From positions 2,976,001-3,040,000 of the forward strand of contig NZ_CP034570.1 of NCBI RefSeq assembly GCF_003970695.1: a DNA stretch of 64,000 nt, written 5' to 3'. Source of the stretch: Maribacter sp. MJ134 (GTDB taxonomy: Bacteria; Bacteroidota; Bacteroidia; Flavobacteriales; Flavobacteriaceae). The notes beneath the pieces were generated by a model. That model did no database searches and was not told the DNA's origin. It saw only the letters and a program-made list of their open reading frames with translations. A program made the translations under genes and the position numbers. Below are positions 44,072 to 53,722 of the stretch, in pieces; the stretch's first letter is position 1; every line of letters starts with the position of its first letter.

Positions 44072-44860
44072 TTATTTTTCTAAAACTCCATTAAAGTTAT
44101 CGTTTTTAATTCTTCCGGGGCTAGCCCCGGAAGAATTAAGTTCCGCGTATTTTACGGGCGGCATTTTACCAAGTGCATCGTGCGGTCGGTGATGGTTGTA
44201 ATCCTTCATCCAGATGTGCGTTTGTTCCCTTACCTGGTCAATGTGCTCGAATATGTATTTGTCCAGAACGCCTCTTCGAAAGGTCCCGTTGAACCTTTCC
44301 ACGAAAGCATTCTGTGTCGGCTTGCCCGGTTGGATATATTTGAACTCGATATCATGCATTTGGCTCCAATCATTGGTCAGGCGTGCTATGAACTCCGGCC
44401 CATTGTCCATTCGTATCCTTTTGGGCTTCCCTCTTTTGTTGATAAGGTAGTTCAGCACCCAGACCACACGATTGCTTGGCAATGAAAAGTTCACTTCTAC
44501 ATGAAGTGCCTCCCGGTTGAAATCATCGATAACGTTGAACGACCTGAAGCGTCTCTTGTTCTCAAGGACATCGGTCACGAAATCCATACTCCAGGTGTGG
44601 TTGAGCTCGCCGGGGACCTCCAAGGGCTCCTTGACCCTTGCCGGCAGGCGTTTCTTCGCCTTTCTTCTTAAAGACAGTCCAAGCGCCTTATACACGCGGT
44701 GGACCCGCTTATGGTTCCATTGCCTCCCTTCGTTGCGCAAACGGTCGTAGGCCTTCCAAAAACCCTCCTCCGAGTGTTGCTTCGCTTTTTGTCGCAAGGC
44801 CTCCTCTATCTCACTATCGTCCTTCGACAAAGGTTTATAATAATAGACGCTCTTACTCAT
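44072..44860 (-). CDS. IS3-family transposase OrfB (DDE catalytic part)
   Basis: A 262-residue rve-type integrase domain. The triad is D in [11 protein letters not shown] in RMDNGPEF and E in [14 protein letters not shown], with exactly 35 residues between the second and third, i.e. DD(35)E. The upstream HTH_21-like region includes [21 protein letters not shown] -1 shift at the A7 tract (44942-44948) fuses OrfA to this frame through [18 protein letters not shown], giving the active OrfAB transposase. The frame is intact. Confidence 0.95.
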   Translation of the reverse strand: MSKSVYYYKPLSKDDSEIEEALRQKAKQHSEEGFWKAYDRLRNEGRQWNHKRVHRVYKALGLSLRRKAKKRLPARVKEPLEVPGELNHTWSMDFVTDVLENKRRFRSFNVIDDFNREALHVEVNFSLPSNRVVWVLNYLINKRGKPKRIRMDNGPEFIARLTNDWSQMHDIEFKYIQPGKPTQNAFVERFNGTFRRGVLDKYIFEHIDQVREQTHIWMKDYNHHRPHDALGKMPPVKYAELNSSGASPGRIKNDNFNGVLEK

Positions 44861-44934
44861 ATTGAGAACACGGCACGCCCTGCTGATACCGCAATGAATA
44901 AGTTCTTTGGCAATACTGCGCTTACGGCAAGGCT

Positions 44935-45201
44935 TCAGAGCTTTTTTTCGATGATCTCCTTGGCCATTTGATGGTCCAACGCCAGATTGGCGTACATCTG
45001 CTTTAGCTTGCGGTTCTCCTCTTCGAGTTCCTTAAGTCGCTTAAATTCCTTGGAATTCATGCCCGCATAACGCGAACGCCACTTATAAAAACTGGCCGAA
45101 CTGACGCCGTGCTCACGGCTTATCTGTTCGACACTTTTACCATTATCGAACTCCTCTAAGATCTTTGCAATCTGCGTGGGTGAAAATTTACTCTTTCTCA
45201 T
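44935..45201 (-). CDS. IS3-family transposase OrfA
   Basis: An 88-residue protein with helix-turn-helix [40 protein letters not shown] and a leucine zipper-like segment [20 protein letters not shown]. It binds the element ends and regulates transposition. It ends GAA AAA AAG CTC TGA, where slippage on A-AAA-AAG gives OrfAB. Confidence 0.95.
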   Translation of the reverse strand: MRKSKFSPTQIAKILEEFDNGKSVEQISREHGVSSASFYKWRSRYAGMNSKEFKRLKELEEENRKLKQMYANLALDHQMAKEIIEKKL

Positions 45202-45410
45202 AATACTGTTTAAAATTAAGATTATTATTCTACTTTTAAACAGTATGGTTTTAAGGGAAGCTTACATGGGAAGTGCTTCAAAAAAAAGATTGCGAACAGT
45301 TTTCTTCAACAAGAAATTTACCCAGAATTAAAAAGAAAACAAAAAGAAAAACCGTTGAACTAAAAACCATGTCTGCGTAATATTAAATACGTTAGGAAAT
45401 TTTAAATAAA

Positions 45411-46643
45411 TTAAGTTGTGGTCTTATTTGTAATAGTCTTACGATTAAATAGGGTAACCAAAGTAAACATAATTGCAATATCGGACAATATAGTTGTGTA
45501 AACCGCATATATCAAAAAGAGTCCCAAACCAAAAATATAGGGAATCCCTCGCTCTATTTTCAAATAACGTGTAAGAAATACTATATAGGACAAAACTATT
45601 AAAAGGCCTAACAAGCCTAGGTCATAATACGTCCAAATGAGTTGCGTAAAGTGTCTCGTCTGGGTAAACTTTCCTGTACGGATATCAAAATAGGAATAGG
45701 GTCCATCTCCCAAGTATTTAGTTTCTATTTTCTTTGCGGCGACCAGAATAATCTGAAAACGTTTTGCCGTACCCAATTCATAGAATTTCTGTGCACTTTC
45801 CAGTGAGAATTGCCTTTCCAAAGTACCTCCAAGCTTGTTTTGGATAAACTGCTTTTCTCTTAAACTATAACCTGCTAAAATAATTGATCCGGTTAAAGCT
45901 AGAACGCTTATCTTAAAAATAAGTGTCCCCTTATATTTCTTATAAATTGGTATAATTACAAATGTGGATATTAGAATCACCACAAACAACTTGGAAATAT
46001 TAGACTCCGTTAGAAATAACGTCGCTACGAGATATAGCAAAGCCAATTTAGGAAATCTAATAATGCCTTTTACACTATTTTCCCTAAATAAAATTATAGC
46101 GATTATTAGCAATAGGAATACCCCAAGGGAATGGTCTGACTTAATAAAAAAACTACCGAACATAAAATCAAACCATTCTATGGTTTGACCGCTATTATTA
46201 AATTGTATCAAAAAAGAGAAGAAATACTTCTGCACCAACATAATAGGCAGCTGAAATAAAGCTATTTGATAAAAGATTTTTAGTATCTTCTTATGGGAAA
46301 TATAGTTTTCCTTATAATTTATATAACTAAACAAATAAACCCCTAAAGGCAACAAAGGAAATATAAGATACGTTAAGGTCAACACTATGGGACTTTGCCT
46401 TAAAACAGCGGTGCCGAGCACTACCCCAATATAAATTATTGCCGTAATTGCTATCCTATTGAATACCACTTTTTGCCTAAAAACTGCATAAAGCATATAG
46501 ACAAAAAATAATAAGCCTGTCAAAAAAAAAGTGAGGATGGTGTTGGAAACACCTAGTAAGAATTGAATACTACCTCCAAAAACAAAAGTTATTAGAGTAA
46601 TAATATAGAAACTTATTAGATATAGCTGTTTAAAGTTTTTCAT
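45411..46643 (-). CDS. Wzy-like polysaccharide polymerase (putative)
   Basis: A 410-residue protein with about 11 membrane helices and a large loop around residues 275-330 containing GDGPYSYFDIRTGKFTQTRH, followed by FTQLIWTYYDLGLLGLLIVL. This pattern suits O-antigen polymerases, which are poorly conserved in sequence. It starts 13 bp after the Wzx gene. It is the second polymerase/ligase-like gene in this locus; the other is at 41427. The IS3 element lies 145 bp downstream. Confidence 0.7.
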   Translation of the reverse strand: MKNFKQLYLISFYIITLITFVFGGSIQFLLGVSNTILTFFLTGLLFFVYMLYAVFRQKVVFNRIAITAIIYIGVVLGTAVLRQSPIVLTLTYLIFPLLPLGVYLFSYINYKENYISHKKILKIFYQIALFQLPIMLVQKYFFSFLIQFNNSGQTIEWFDFMFGSFFIKSDHSLGVFLLLIIAIILFRENSVKGIIRFPKLALLYLVATLFLTESNISKLFVVILISTFVIIPIYKKYKGTLIFKISVLALTGSIILAGYSLREKQFIQNKLGGTLERQFSLESAQKFYELGTAKRFQIILVAAKKIETKYLGDGPYSYFDIRTGKFTQTRHFTQLIWTYYDLGLLGLLIVLSYIVFLTRYLKIERGIPYIFGLGLFLIYAVYTTILSDIAIMFTLVTLFNRKTITNKTTT

Positions 46644-46656
46644 AGCTAATTAAATC

Positions 46657-47940
46657 CTATCTTTTTAAGTCTTTCCAATTAAAAGTGCCTATGGCCCTTA
46701 CGTACTCTATCAAACTAGCATTTGTCATTTTATTAACCAAGTATTTCCAATTAGGCACAAAGAGTAAAGTCATTGCCGTAGTTAATGCAAAAGCCACCCC
46801 ATTGATTCCAAAACTGGAACCTACATAAATAAAAACAGGCATAATGAGTAAGTTCAATATATTCCATTTGAATTCCAAATCTGTTCTTCCCGTTGCAATG
46901 ACCAAACTCCCTATTGGGTTTCCTAAGGCTCTAAATATCATATATATGGATAAAATCCTTACAATGCTTACAATATTATCAAACCCAGACCCATAAAATA
47001 TTTGGACCACAATTGGAGCAAAGATTATTATTGTCAAATAGACCGGTATATTTATCATGGAAACTATCCGTATAAGTTTTAAATAATTATTTTTTAGCTC
47101 AAGAATATTATCTTGAAATTTAGCTAATGTAGGGGAAGCAACTTTTACCAAGATAGGATTAATAACTTGAGCGGGTCTAAAGACTAATTGTTTTGCCAAA
47201 CTATACCCTCCTAATATTTCTGGACTGAAAAATTTTCCTATTAGTAAGATGTCCAAATCCCTATTAAAATAATTGGCCACCTGCCCACCAACTTGGTACG
47301 ACCCTATTTTTAAGAAAGGAATAGTTTCCGAGAAATTAAAATGAAAAAGCAATCCATATTTTCTAATACCAATACAAAAGTAGAGCAGATTAGAGATTAC
47401 ATATTGTACTAATGCAGAATATACCAATGACAATACTCCATAATTTTTAATTGCAAGATAGATTGCCACCACTAACGAAATGAGAGCAGCTATAATTTCA
47501 ACTATACCTATGTTTTTAAACAAGAGGTTCTTAATTTCAATAGTTTTAAACTGAATTCCAATTCCTGATAGCACCAGATTTATTCCTAATATAGATATTA
47601 GATGTCCTAGTTCAGGATTTTCATAAAATTCTCCAATAATGGGACTACATATAAACAGTACTAAATAAAGTAATACAGAAAACACGAGATTAAACCAAAA
47701 TAAACTAGCGTATGTTTTTTTGCTAATATTTTGTTTATGAAGTATGGCGGTAGACAGTCCCATGTCAGAAAATAAATTAGTAAAACCAATAACAAAAGAA
47801 ATTAGTGCCATTAAACCAAAATCCGATTTTTCGAGAAATCTTGCTAGAACGCTGATTTTTATTACAGCTACAACTGCAACAACAAGTGTGGACAGTGTTG
47901 TCCACTTTAAACCTAATACGACTTGTCCTTTTAGCGACAT
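46657..47940 (-). CDS. Wzx-like lipid-linked oligosaccharide flippase
   Basis: A 427-residue protein with about 12 helices. The start MSLKGQVVLGLKWTTLSTLV and the loop KSDFGLMALISFVIGFTNLF match the MOP-superfamily WzxC/RfbX group. It moves the undecaprenyl-linked repeat unit to the periplasm for polymerisation. Its start codon abuts the stop of the WecF-like gene with no gap. Confidence 0.92.
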   Translation of the reverse strand: MSLKGQVVLGLKWTTLSTLVVAVVAVIKISVLARFLEKSDFGLMALISFVIGFTNLFSDMGLSTAILHKQNISKKTYASLFWFNLVFSVLLYLVLFICSPIIGEFYENPELGHLISILGINLVLSGIGIQFKTIEIKNLLFKNIGIVEIIAALISLVVAIYLAIKNYGVLSLVYSALVQYVISNLLYFCIGIRKYGLLFHFNFSETIPFLKIGSYQVGGQVANYFNRDLDILLIGKFFSPEILGGYSLAKQLVFRPAQVINPILVKVASPTLAKFQDNILELKNNYLKLIRIVSMINIPVYLTIIIFAPIVVQIFYGSGFDNIVSIVRILSIYMIFRALGNPIGSLVIATGRTDLEFKWNILNLLIMPVFIYVGSSFGINGVAFALTTAMTLLFVPNWKYLVNKMTNASLIEYVRAIGTFNWKDLKR

Positions 47941-49104
47941 CTATTGCTTTGATATGGTTTTCGCCAAAATTTCTAAGTCTTTTAAAACCTGTTTCTCGTT
48001 AAAAATAGTATTAAGGTTTGTTCTATTTTTAACAATAATTTGTCCCTCTAACGTCGTATTCCTAAAGTGTTGAAATTCCAAATCAAAATCAAATACCCGA
48101 ATATCATTTTTAGTGAAAAATGAAAAAGCTGGGTTTTTAGAGGACATATAAATTCTAGCACCCATATATAACATGGCAATTATATTTCCCATAGCTTGCT
48201 GCCTATAGTGATAAAATATGCCTGTTGAGCATGAGGCAAGCATCTGAATATAATCTTCTCTACTCATAAAGTCCAATAATGCACAAAAAGAGGGGCCTAA
48301 CCTTCGACGGCCATTGGTTAGCACCATATCTCTATATGTTTCATTGCCTCCATAGCTTAAGGGCACATAAACCAAAGCATTGCTCTCCATGTAGGGACTA
48401 AGCTTTTCAAAAACGTCCAAATGGTTGCATTCTGGAGTATTGGAGTTGCCTACCAATATATGCTTGGCATCCTCTTTTACTTTTGTGTCTCCACTCCCAG
48501 CTAAATACTGTGATATAGTACTGAAAGGTGCATATAGATAACTTAATTTGTTGGGGTAAGAATCTGAGAAACAATGATAATCTTCTTCGATATAGGTAAC
48601 AAAATAAGTTATCTTCTCAATTGACTTAAAAATAACATCATATCTGCTTTCTTCTTTTGAATTGAATACAGAATATAATCTTCGTAGCGTTTGGTACTTT
48701 AAAATTATTCTTCCAAAATAAAGTTTAGCATCTGCACGCAACAAAAATTCATTAGTTAAAGGAGCGTATGTTGATGGTTTTATTTTTGGCAGACCGTAAA
48801 CGTCAAAACCCCAAGTATACCATGCAATGTTAATATCCATTGTAATAGAAAGTAAGGCTTTTGCGAATTCTAAATGCAAGGAGTGAAGTAGAATTGCCTT
48901 AGGACTCTTATTACGAATAATATCCATTATGTCGTCATCTCCTTGATTAAAAAGAGATACCGATTTAGACTTTGATTTTATGTAGTTGTATTCTTTAAAG
49001 TTATCATCGCTAAAAACGAGAAAGCAATTTTCAATATTAATCCGCTCAAAATTTTCTATAATCTGATCAGTAACTTTTTCATCTTTGACAAAATGTAGAA
49101 CCAT
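47941..49104 (-). CDS. wecF: TDP-Fuc4NAc:lipid transferase (WecF-like, GT56)
   Basis: A 387-residue glycosyltransferase resembling the 4-acetamido-4,6-dideoxy-D-galactose transferase of enterobacterial common antigen. Landmarks are INIAWYTWGFDVYGLP, HILVGNSNTPECNHLDVFEK, VYVPLSYGGNETYRDMVL and GIFYHYRQQAMGNIIAMLYM. It would use the TDP-Fuc4NAc produced by the two preceding gene products. It overlaps the transaminase stop by one base (TAATG). Confidence 0.9.
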   Translation of the reverse strand: MVLHFVKDEKVTDQIIENFERINIENCFLVFSDDNFKEYNYIKSKSKSVSLFNQGDDDIMDIIRNKSPKAILLHSLHLEFAKALLSITMDINIAWYTWGFDVYGLPKIKPSTYAPLTNEFLLRADAKLYFGRIILKYQTLRRLYSVFNSKEESRYDVIFKSIEKITYFVTYIEEDYHCFSDSYPNKLSYLYAPFSTISQYLAGSGDTKVKEDAKHILVGNSNTPECNHLDVFEKLSPYMESNALVYVPLSYGGNETYRDMVLTNGRRRLGPSFCALLDFMSREDYIQMLASCSTGIFYHYRQQAMGNIIAMLYMGARIYMSSKNPAFSFFTKNDIRVFDFDLEFQHFRNTTLEGQIIVKNRTNLNTIFNEKQVLKDLEILAKTISKQ

Positions 49105-50246
49105 TATAGACCTGCCATTTTAATTGCCTCTACAATAAAGTCAATTTCATCGTTGCCGAGGTCGTAATACAGAGGTAAACGTAATAAACATTCAGAGTAT
49201 GTGTCGCTCATAACGAGTTCTTCCCCGTTATAAAAAGGTTTGTAAAATTCACTTTTATGCAGACTTAGATAGTGGAACACGGATAAAATTTCTTTTTCCT
49301 TAAGTTCTTTTATTACTAAGGATCGTTGTTCAAAATTTGGGAACACCATATAAAACATATGACCATTATTGGTAGCATACGAGGGTATATTTGGAAGCCT
49401 TATATTATTTTCATTAGCCCAATTTTGCAAAGCCAATCGATAGCGATTAAAAATTTCTATTCTTCTGGTTTGAATAGAAACCAAATTCTCTAATTGAGAA
49501 AACAGAAAGGCCGAGATTATTTCTGACGGCAAAAAAGATGATCCAACGTCAACCCAACCGTATTTATCTACTTCACCCCTAAAAAAGGAAGACCTATTCG
49601 TGCCTTTTTCCCATATTATCTCCGCTCTATGCTCAAATTTTTGATTATTAATCACCAACATTCCTCCTTCCCCTGATATAATATTTTTAGTTTCGTGAAA
49701 AGAAAACGCCGCCAGATGTCCAATGGAGCCTAAAGGCCGTTTAAGTCCATCACTGCCCGTATAGTAACTATCTATCGCTTGTGCGGCATCTTCTATTACA
49801 TACAGTCCGTGTTTCTCCGCTATACTCATTATTTTGTCCATATCACAGGATACTCCTGCATAATGAACTGGTACAATAGCCTTTGTTTTTGTGGTAATTA
49901 ATGCGGGAATACTGTCCTCGTCCATTCCGGGATGGTCCTTACGGCTATCAACGAAGATTATTTTGGCTCCTCTTAATACAAATGCATTTGCCGTGGATAC
50001 AAAAGTGTAGGAAGGCATAATCACTTCGTCACCAGGCTCAATATCTATTAAAATAGCCGCCATTTCCAATGCGTCCGTGCAAGAAGTTGTCAATAGGCAT
50101 TTCGAGAATCCAAATTTACTCTCAAAAAATTCATGGCATTTTAAGGTATACTTTCCATTTCCAGAAATTTTACCTGTACTCACAGCATCTGCTATATAAT
50201 CAACTTCTTTACCTGTTAAGTGTGGTTTATTAAAGGGTATCATCAT
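49104..50246 (-). CDS. wecE: dTDP-4-amino-4,6-dideoxygalactose transaminase
   Basis: A 380-residue PLP-dependent sugar transaminase of the DegT/DnrJ/EryC1 family. Landmarks are FNKPHLTGKEVDYIADAV, GDEVIMPSYTFVSTANAFVL, YVIEDAAQAIDSYY and SFHETKNIISGEGGM, whose Lys is the expected Schiff-base residue. It aminates TDP-4-keto-6-deoxyglucose from RmlB. The start is ATG 50246 or the adjacent ATG 50243; the first 17 bp overlap the acetyltransferase gene. Confidence 0.93.
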   Translation of the reverse strand: MMIPFNKPHLTGKEVDYIADAVSTGKISGNGKYTLKCHEFFESKFGFSKCLLTTSCTDALEMAAILIDIEPGDEVIMPSYTFVSTANAFVLRGAKIIFVDSRKDHPGMDEDSIPALITTKTKAIVPVHYAGVSCDMDKIMSIAEKHGLYVIEDAAQAIDSYYTGSDGLKRPLGSIGHLAAFSFHETKNIISGEGGMLVINNQKFEHRAEIIWEKGTNRSSFFRGEVDKYGWVDVGSSFLPSEIISAFLFSQLENLVSIQTRRIEIFNRYRLALQNWANENNIRLPNIPSYATNNGHMFYMVFPNFEQRSLVIKELKEKEILSVFHYLSLHKSEFYKPFYNGEELVMSDTYSECLLRLPLYYDLGNDEIDFIVEAIKMAGL

Positions 50247-50943
50247 TCCAAATATGATATATATATTGTAAACTTAATTCTTTAAATCCTGCTTTTTTAT
50301 ACAATTTAACTGCTGGAATGTTAATTTCCTGTGTTGCAACTAAAAAACTGTTGTACCCTAGTTCTAATATCAGTTGAGTAGCTTTGTTTATCAGTTGGGA
50401 TCCTACTCCTTTACCTCTGGTCATAGCATCGACAGCTAATAATCCAATTTCCGCCGTTTCATCGTTAACCTTAGCTATTGTTACAAAACCAATAATTTTC
50501 TTTTCTTCCAGCGCAACTAAGGTCTGAAATGCAAGTTTTTTTTTCAATGATTTTGACAACCATTCACTATATAACTTGTCATACTCATCATTTTTAAAGC
50601 CCTCGTCTACATAAAATCTTGAATGTTTTCCGCTTTGTAGAGCTAAATTTTTCAACTCGACAGAGTCGTGTACATCTTTGTCAAATGATGTTATACTGAG
50701 ACTTTTTGACACCTCAAACGGAATTTGAAAATTTTCCTTTTTGAAAATTATCTTAGTGTCTACATGTTTAAAACCTTTATAGTCTATTTTTTCATTGGAG
50801 AAAACGTATGATAATTTAAAACGTTCGGAGTCAACCTTAACCTTAGCCAAAAGATGCTCGTCAAAATCATCCAAAAAAACTTTTCCAATCGAATAACCAA
50901 AGAAAAGACTATCCCAAGGTAATTTTTTTATTTCAACATCCAT
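50230..50943 (-). CDS. wecD: GNAT acetyltransferase, WecD-like (TDP-fucosamine N-acetyltransferase)
   Basis: About 237 residues from ATG 50943 (MDVEIKKLPWDS); a TTG three codons upstream is disregarded. The C-terminal GNAT fold has the acetyl-CoA motif MTRGKGVGSQLINKATQLI and NIPAVKLYKKAGFKE, and GKHSRFYVDEGFKNDEYDKL matches the WecD family. It acetylates TDP-4-amino-4,6-dideoxygalactose to TDP-Fuc4NAc. WecE follows with overlap and WecF after that, so the pathway is complete with RmlA and RmlB. Confidence 0.87.
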   Translation of the reverse strand: MDVEIKKLPWDSLFFGYSIGKVFLDDFDEHLLAKVKVDSERFKLSYVFSNEKIDYKGFKHVDTKIIFKKENFQIPFEVSKSLSITSFDKDVHDSVELKNLALQSGKHSRFYVDEGFKNDEYDKLYSEWLSKSLKKKLAFQTLVALEEKKIIGFVTIAKVNDETAEIGLLAVDAMTRGKGVGSQLINKATQLILELGYNSFLVATQEINIPAVKLYKKAGFKELSLQYIYHIWNDDTL

Positions 50944-50966
50944 AAGCAACAAATAGCTTTATTATA

Positions 50967-51473
50967 TTAAAAGAATTCCAATTTGATTTTTTGATGCAAT
51001 AGTGCCGTAGATTCTATGAAGGGGTCGTATCTATTGTCTATACTTATTCTTTTGTAGCCGTTCTCTGATTTTATTGCATAAATATTAGGCGAAAAAAAAC
51101 GGTGAATCGTTTTTTCATTAATCTCAATTCTATCATTCATAGTACCGATAATAATAGATGCAATAGAAATAGTTGTTTCATGTTTACTCTCTCCTAAATC
51201 AATCCTGAATTTTTTGGGAATTTGATTAAGCTCTATATTTATACCTTGTATTTTTGAAGATCCCGTGATTTTGGTTTCAATTACATTATCTTCATCATAA
51301 GTGTTCTTATGTTCAGGTATGTAATAGAATTTAATCCTATCATCCTCTAACATTTTGAATGTCAATTTTATAGATATTTCTTGATTAGTTAAGCCCTTAT
51401 CATAACACCCTAAAAGGAGATAACTCAAGAATAGCAGTAAATGCGCCTTCGCAATTATAGTTTTTCTATGCAT
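50967..51473 (-). CDS. Predicted lipoprotein inside the sugar-nucleotide operon
   Basis: A 168-residue protein with signal peptide HLLLFLSYLLLGC (Cys23), so probably lipid-anchored. The mature part looks beta-rich and has no recognised domain. It overlaps the end of the RmlD gene by 19 bp and ends 23 bp before the acetyltransferase gene, so it is embedded in an operon of cytosolic sugar enzymes. Whether it acts in export or attachment of the polysaccharide is unknown. Confidence 0.72.
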   Translation of the reverse strand: MHRKTIIAKAHLLLFLSYLLLGCYDKGLTNQEISIKLTFKMLEDDRIKFYYIPEHKNTYDEDNVIETKITGSSKIQGINIELNQIPKKFRIDLGESKHETTISIASIIIGTMNDRIEINEKTIHRFFSPNIYAIKSENGYKRISIDNRYDPFIESTALLHQKIKLEFF

Positions 51474-52306
51474 TTGGCTAAACTTTGTTTCCAGTTTTTA
51501 ACAGGCTTTTCCAAAAAATTCTGAGCCTTGTCTGTGTTTATTACAGAATTTTTAGGTCTCAATGCTTTTGCTTTATAATCCTTGGAAGCGATGGGCAAAA
51601 TAGTCGTATTGATATTTGAAAGCTCTATAATTGCCTTTGCAAAATCATACCAACTTATATTTCCTCGGTTGCTAAAATGGTAAATACCAAAATCCTTGGA
51701 ATCTTTATGCACGAGTGCTATAATGAATTCGGCTAAATCCTTTGCGTATGTTGGGGATCCGTATTGATCGGAAATAACATTAAGCCGTTCCATTTGCTCT
51801 CCTAATTTCAATATGGTTTTTACAAAGTTGTTTCCGTATTCAGAATATACCCAAGAGGTACGCACTATGAAATACGAATCTAAATATTCTTTAACGTAAT
51901 TTTCACCTTTCAATTTGGACAATCCATAAACATTCAAGGGGTTTGGTTGGTCAGTTTCTATATAGGGCTCGTTTTTTTTTCCATCGAATATAAAGTCTGT
52001 TGAAATATGTATTAGGATGCAACTATGCTTAGCACAGGTTTTGGCCAATATTTGAACTGCCTCTGCATTACTTTTGTAACATAATTCTGTTTCTATTTCT
52101 GCTCTGTCAACAGCAGTATAGGCTGCACAATTAATGCAGTAATCAAAATTGGTCTCTTTAAAAAAGTTTGAAATATCCTTTTCATTTGTAATATCCAATG
52201 TCTCGGAATCTGTAAAAACAAACTGGTAAAGCCCTAAACCTTTGACTAATTCTTGTATGGAACTTCCTAGCTGTCCTTTAGCACCTGTTACTAAAATATT
52301 CTTCAA
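51455..52306 (-). CDS. rmlD: dTDP-4-dehydrorhamnose reductase
   Basis: A 283-residue SDR: NAD(P) loop VTGAKGQLGSSIQELV, the segment NCAAYTAVDRAE, the catalytic YGLSKLKGE (Y-x3-K) and FIVRTSWVYSEYGNNFVKTI. It makes the last step to TDP-L-rhamnose. The start is TTG at 52306, whose bases overlap the TGA stop of rmlC; no upstream ATG fits. A lipoprotein gene overlaps its end. Confidence 0.95.
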   Translation of the reverse strand: MKNILVTGAKGQLGSSIQELVKGLGLYQFVFTDSETLDITNEKDISNFFKETNFDYCINCAAYTAVDRAEIETELCYKSNAEAVQILAKTCAKHSCILIHISTDFIFDGKKNEPYIETDQPNPLNVYGLSKLKGENYVKEYLDSYFIVRTSWVYSEYGNNFVKTILKLGEQMERLNVISDQYGSPTYAKDLAEFIIALVHKDSKDFGIYHFSNRGNISWYDFAKAIIELSNINTTILPIASKDYKAKALRPKNSVINTDKAQNFLEKPVKNWKQSLAKCIEKL

Positions 52307-52848
52307 AGTTTTGCATTTTTAAATAATGGAAGTTCTAAGTCTTTATTGGACAGAACAATCTCGTTGTCTGAGATTTTCCAATCTATACCTAGTTCCTTAT
52401 CATTATATAAGATACCTGCTTCCGCCTCCTTGTTGTAATAATTATCACATTTATAATAAAACTCTGCTGTCTCTGATAAGACGGCAAAGCCATGACCAAA
52501 ACCTTTCGGTATAAAAAGCTGTTTTTTATTTTCGCTATTTAATTCAATAGCCACATATTCTCCAAAAGTTGGTGAATCTTTTCTCAAATCTACGGCTACA
52601 TCGAGCACTGCACCGCTTAATACACGCACCAATTTTGCTTGGGCATGTACTCCTGTTTGATAATGAATAGCTCTGATTACACCTTGAGCGGAGAAAGATT
52701 GATTGTCTTGAACAAAATCAATAGTAGTTCCTATTCCTTTATTGAACCTTGTCTTATTAAAAGACTCGAAAAAATAGCCTCTGTCATCTTCGAAAATATT
52801 AGGCTCCAAAACAAAGCAACCTTTTAGCTTAGTTTCAGTAAAAGTCAT
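52303..52848 (-). CDS. rmlC: dTDP-4-dehydrorhamnose 3,5-epimerase
   Basis: A 181-residue cupin epimerase: [20 protein letters not shown], the catalytic His in [39 protein letters not shown] and [20 protein letters not shown]. Length and motifs are normal. It overlaps rmlA by 4 bp upstream and rmlD by 4 bp downstream. Confidence 0.97.
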   Translation of the reverse strand: MTFTETKLKGCFVLEPNIFEDDRGYFFESFNKTRFNKGIGTTIDFVQDNQSFSAQGVIRAIHYQTGVHAQAKLVRVLSGAVLDVAVDLRKDSPTFGEYVAIELNSENKKQLFIPKGFGHGFAVLSETAEFYYKCDNYYNKEAEAGILYNDKELGIDWKISDNEIVLSNKDLELPLFKNAKL

Positions 52849-53714
52849 GTTTTGTTGTTTAAAATTCCTAATAAGTTCTTCCCATATCCACTTTTCATTA
52901 AAGGTTTTGCTAATTCTTTGAATTGATTTTTATCAATATAACCCATTTCATAGGCAGCCGCTTCAATAGCGCCAATTTTGAGTCCTTGGCGCTCCTCAAT
53001 GACCTCAACGAATTGAGAAGCTTGCATTAAGGATTGAAAAGTTCCCGTATCTAACCAAGCTGTGCCTCTATCCAAAATACTAACACTTAACTTTCCTTTT
53101 TCTAAATATACCTTGTTCACATCTGTAATTTCTAACTCGCCCCTAGAACTAGGAGGTATATTTTTAGCTATTTCAACCACATCATTGTCATAAAAATAAA
53201 TCCCTGGAACCGCAAAATTGGATTTTGGTTCTAGTGGTTTTTCTTCTATGCTTATTGCTTTTCCTTGTTCATTAAACTCGACAACTCCATATCTTTCCGG
53301 ATCATGGACCCTATAAGCGTATATAATGCCCCCTTCTGGATTGTTGTTGGATTGGAGTAAACTGGCCAATCCGGAGCCATAGAATATGTTATCTCCCAAA
53401 ATCAGTGCAACCTTATCCTCACCTATAAATTCTTCTCCAATTATAAATGCTTCGGCAAGACCGTTCGGAGCATCTTGGGCCGCATAGGAGAAAGAACATC
53501 CATATTTTTTACCATCTCCTAACAAATCTTCAAAAAGGGGAAGGTCTTTTGGCGTTGATATAATTAGAATTTCCCTTATTCCTGAATATATTAAGGTTGA
53601 TAACGGGTAATATATCATTGGCTTATCATATATCGGCATTAACTGTTTGCTGACTGAAAGCGTAAGTGGATGCAATCTTGTTCCGGAACCCCCTGCGAGT
53701 ATTATTCCCTTCAT
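52845..53714 (-). CDS. rmlA: Glucose-1-phosphate thymidylyltransferase
   Basis: A 289-residue nucleotidyltransferase that makes TDP-glucose, the precursor for both rhamnose and Fuc4NAc branches. The motif [40 protein letters not shown] and [18 protein letters not shown] are intact. It starts 8 bp after rmlB and overlaps rmlC by 4 bp. Confidence 0.97.
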   Translation of the reverse strand: MKGIILAGGSGTRLHPLTLSVSKQLMPIYDKPMIYYPLSTLIYSGIREILIISTPKDLPLFEDLLGDGKKYGCSFSYAAQDAPNGLAEAFIIGEEFIGEDKVALILGDNIFYGSGLASLLQSNNNPEGGIIYAYRVHDPERYGVVEFNEQGKAISIEEKPLEPKSNFAVPGIYFYDNDVVEIAKNIPPSSRGELEITDVNKVYLEKGKLSVSILDRGTAWLDTGTFQSLMQASQFVEVIEERQGLKIGAIEAAAYEMGYIDKNQFKELAKPLMKSGYGKNLLGILNNKT

Positions 53715-53722
53715 TCTTAATT

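Larger units (their letters stand above)
44046..45266 (-). mobile_element. IS3-family insertion sequence, complete, with TGGG target duplication
   Basis: A 1221-bp element with imperfect terminal inverted repeats: plus strand TGTAAGCTACCCCCAAG at the left end and, on the minus strand, TGTAAGCTTCCCTTAAAA at the right end. TGGG flanks both ends (44042-44045 and 45267-45270) as a 4-bp target-site duplication. It carries orfA and orfB with an A7 frameshift junction. Intact ends, frames and duplication indicate a recent, probably functional insertion into the polysaccharide locus. Confidence 0.93.
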
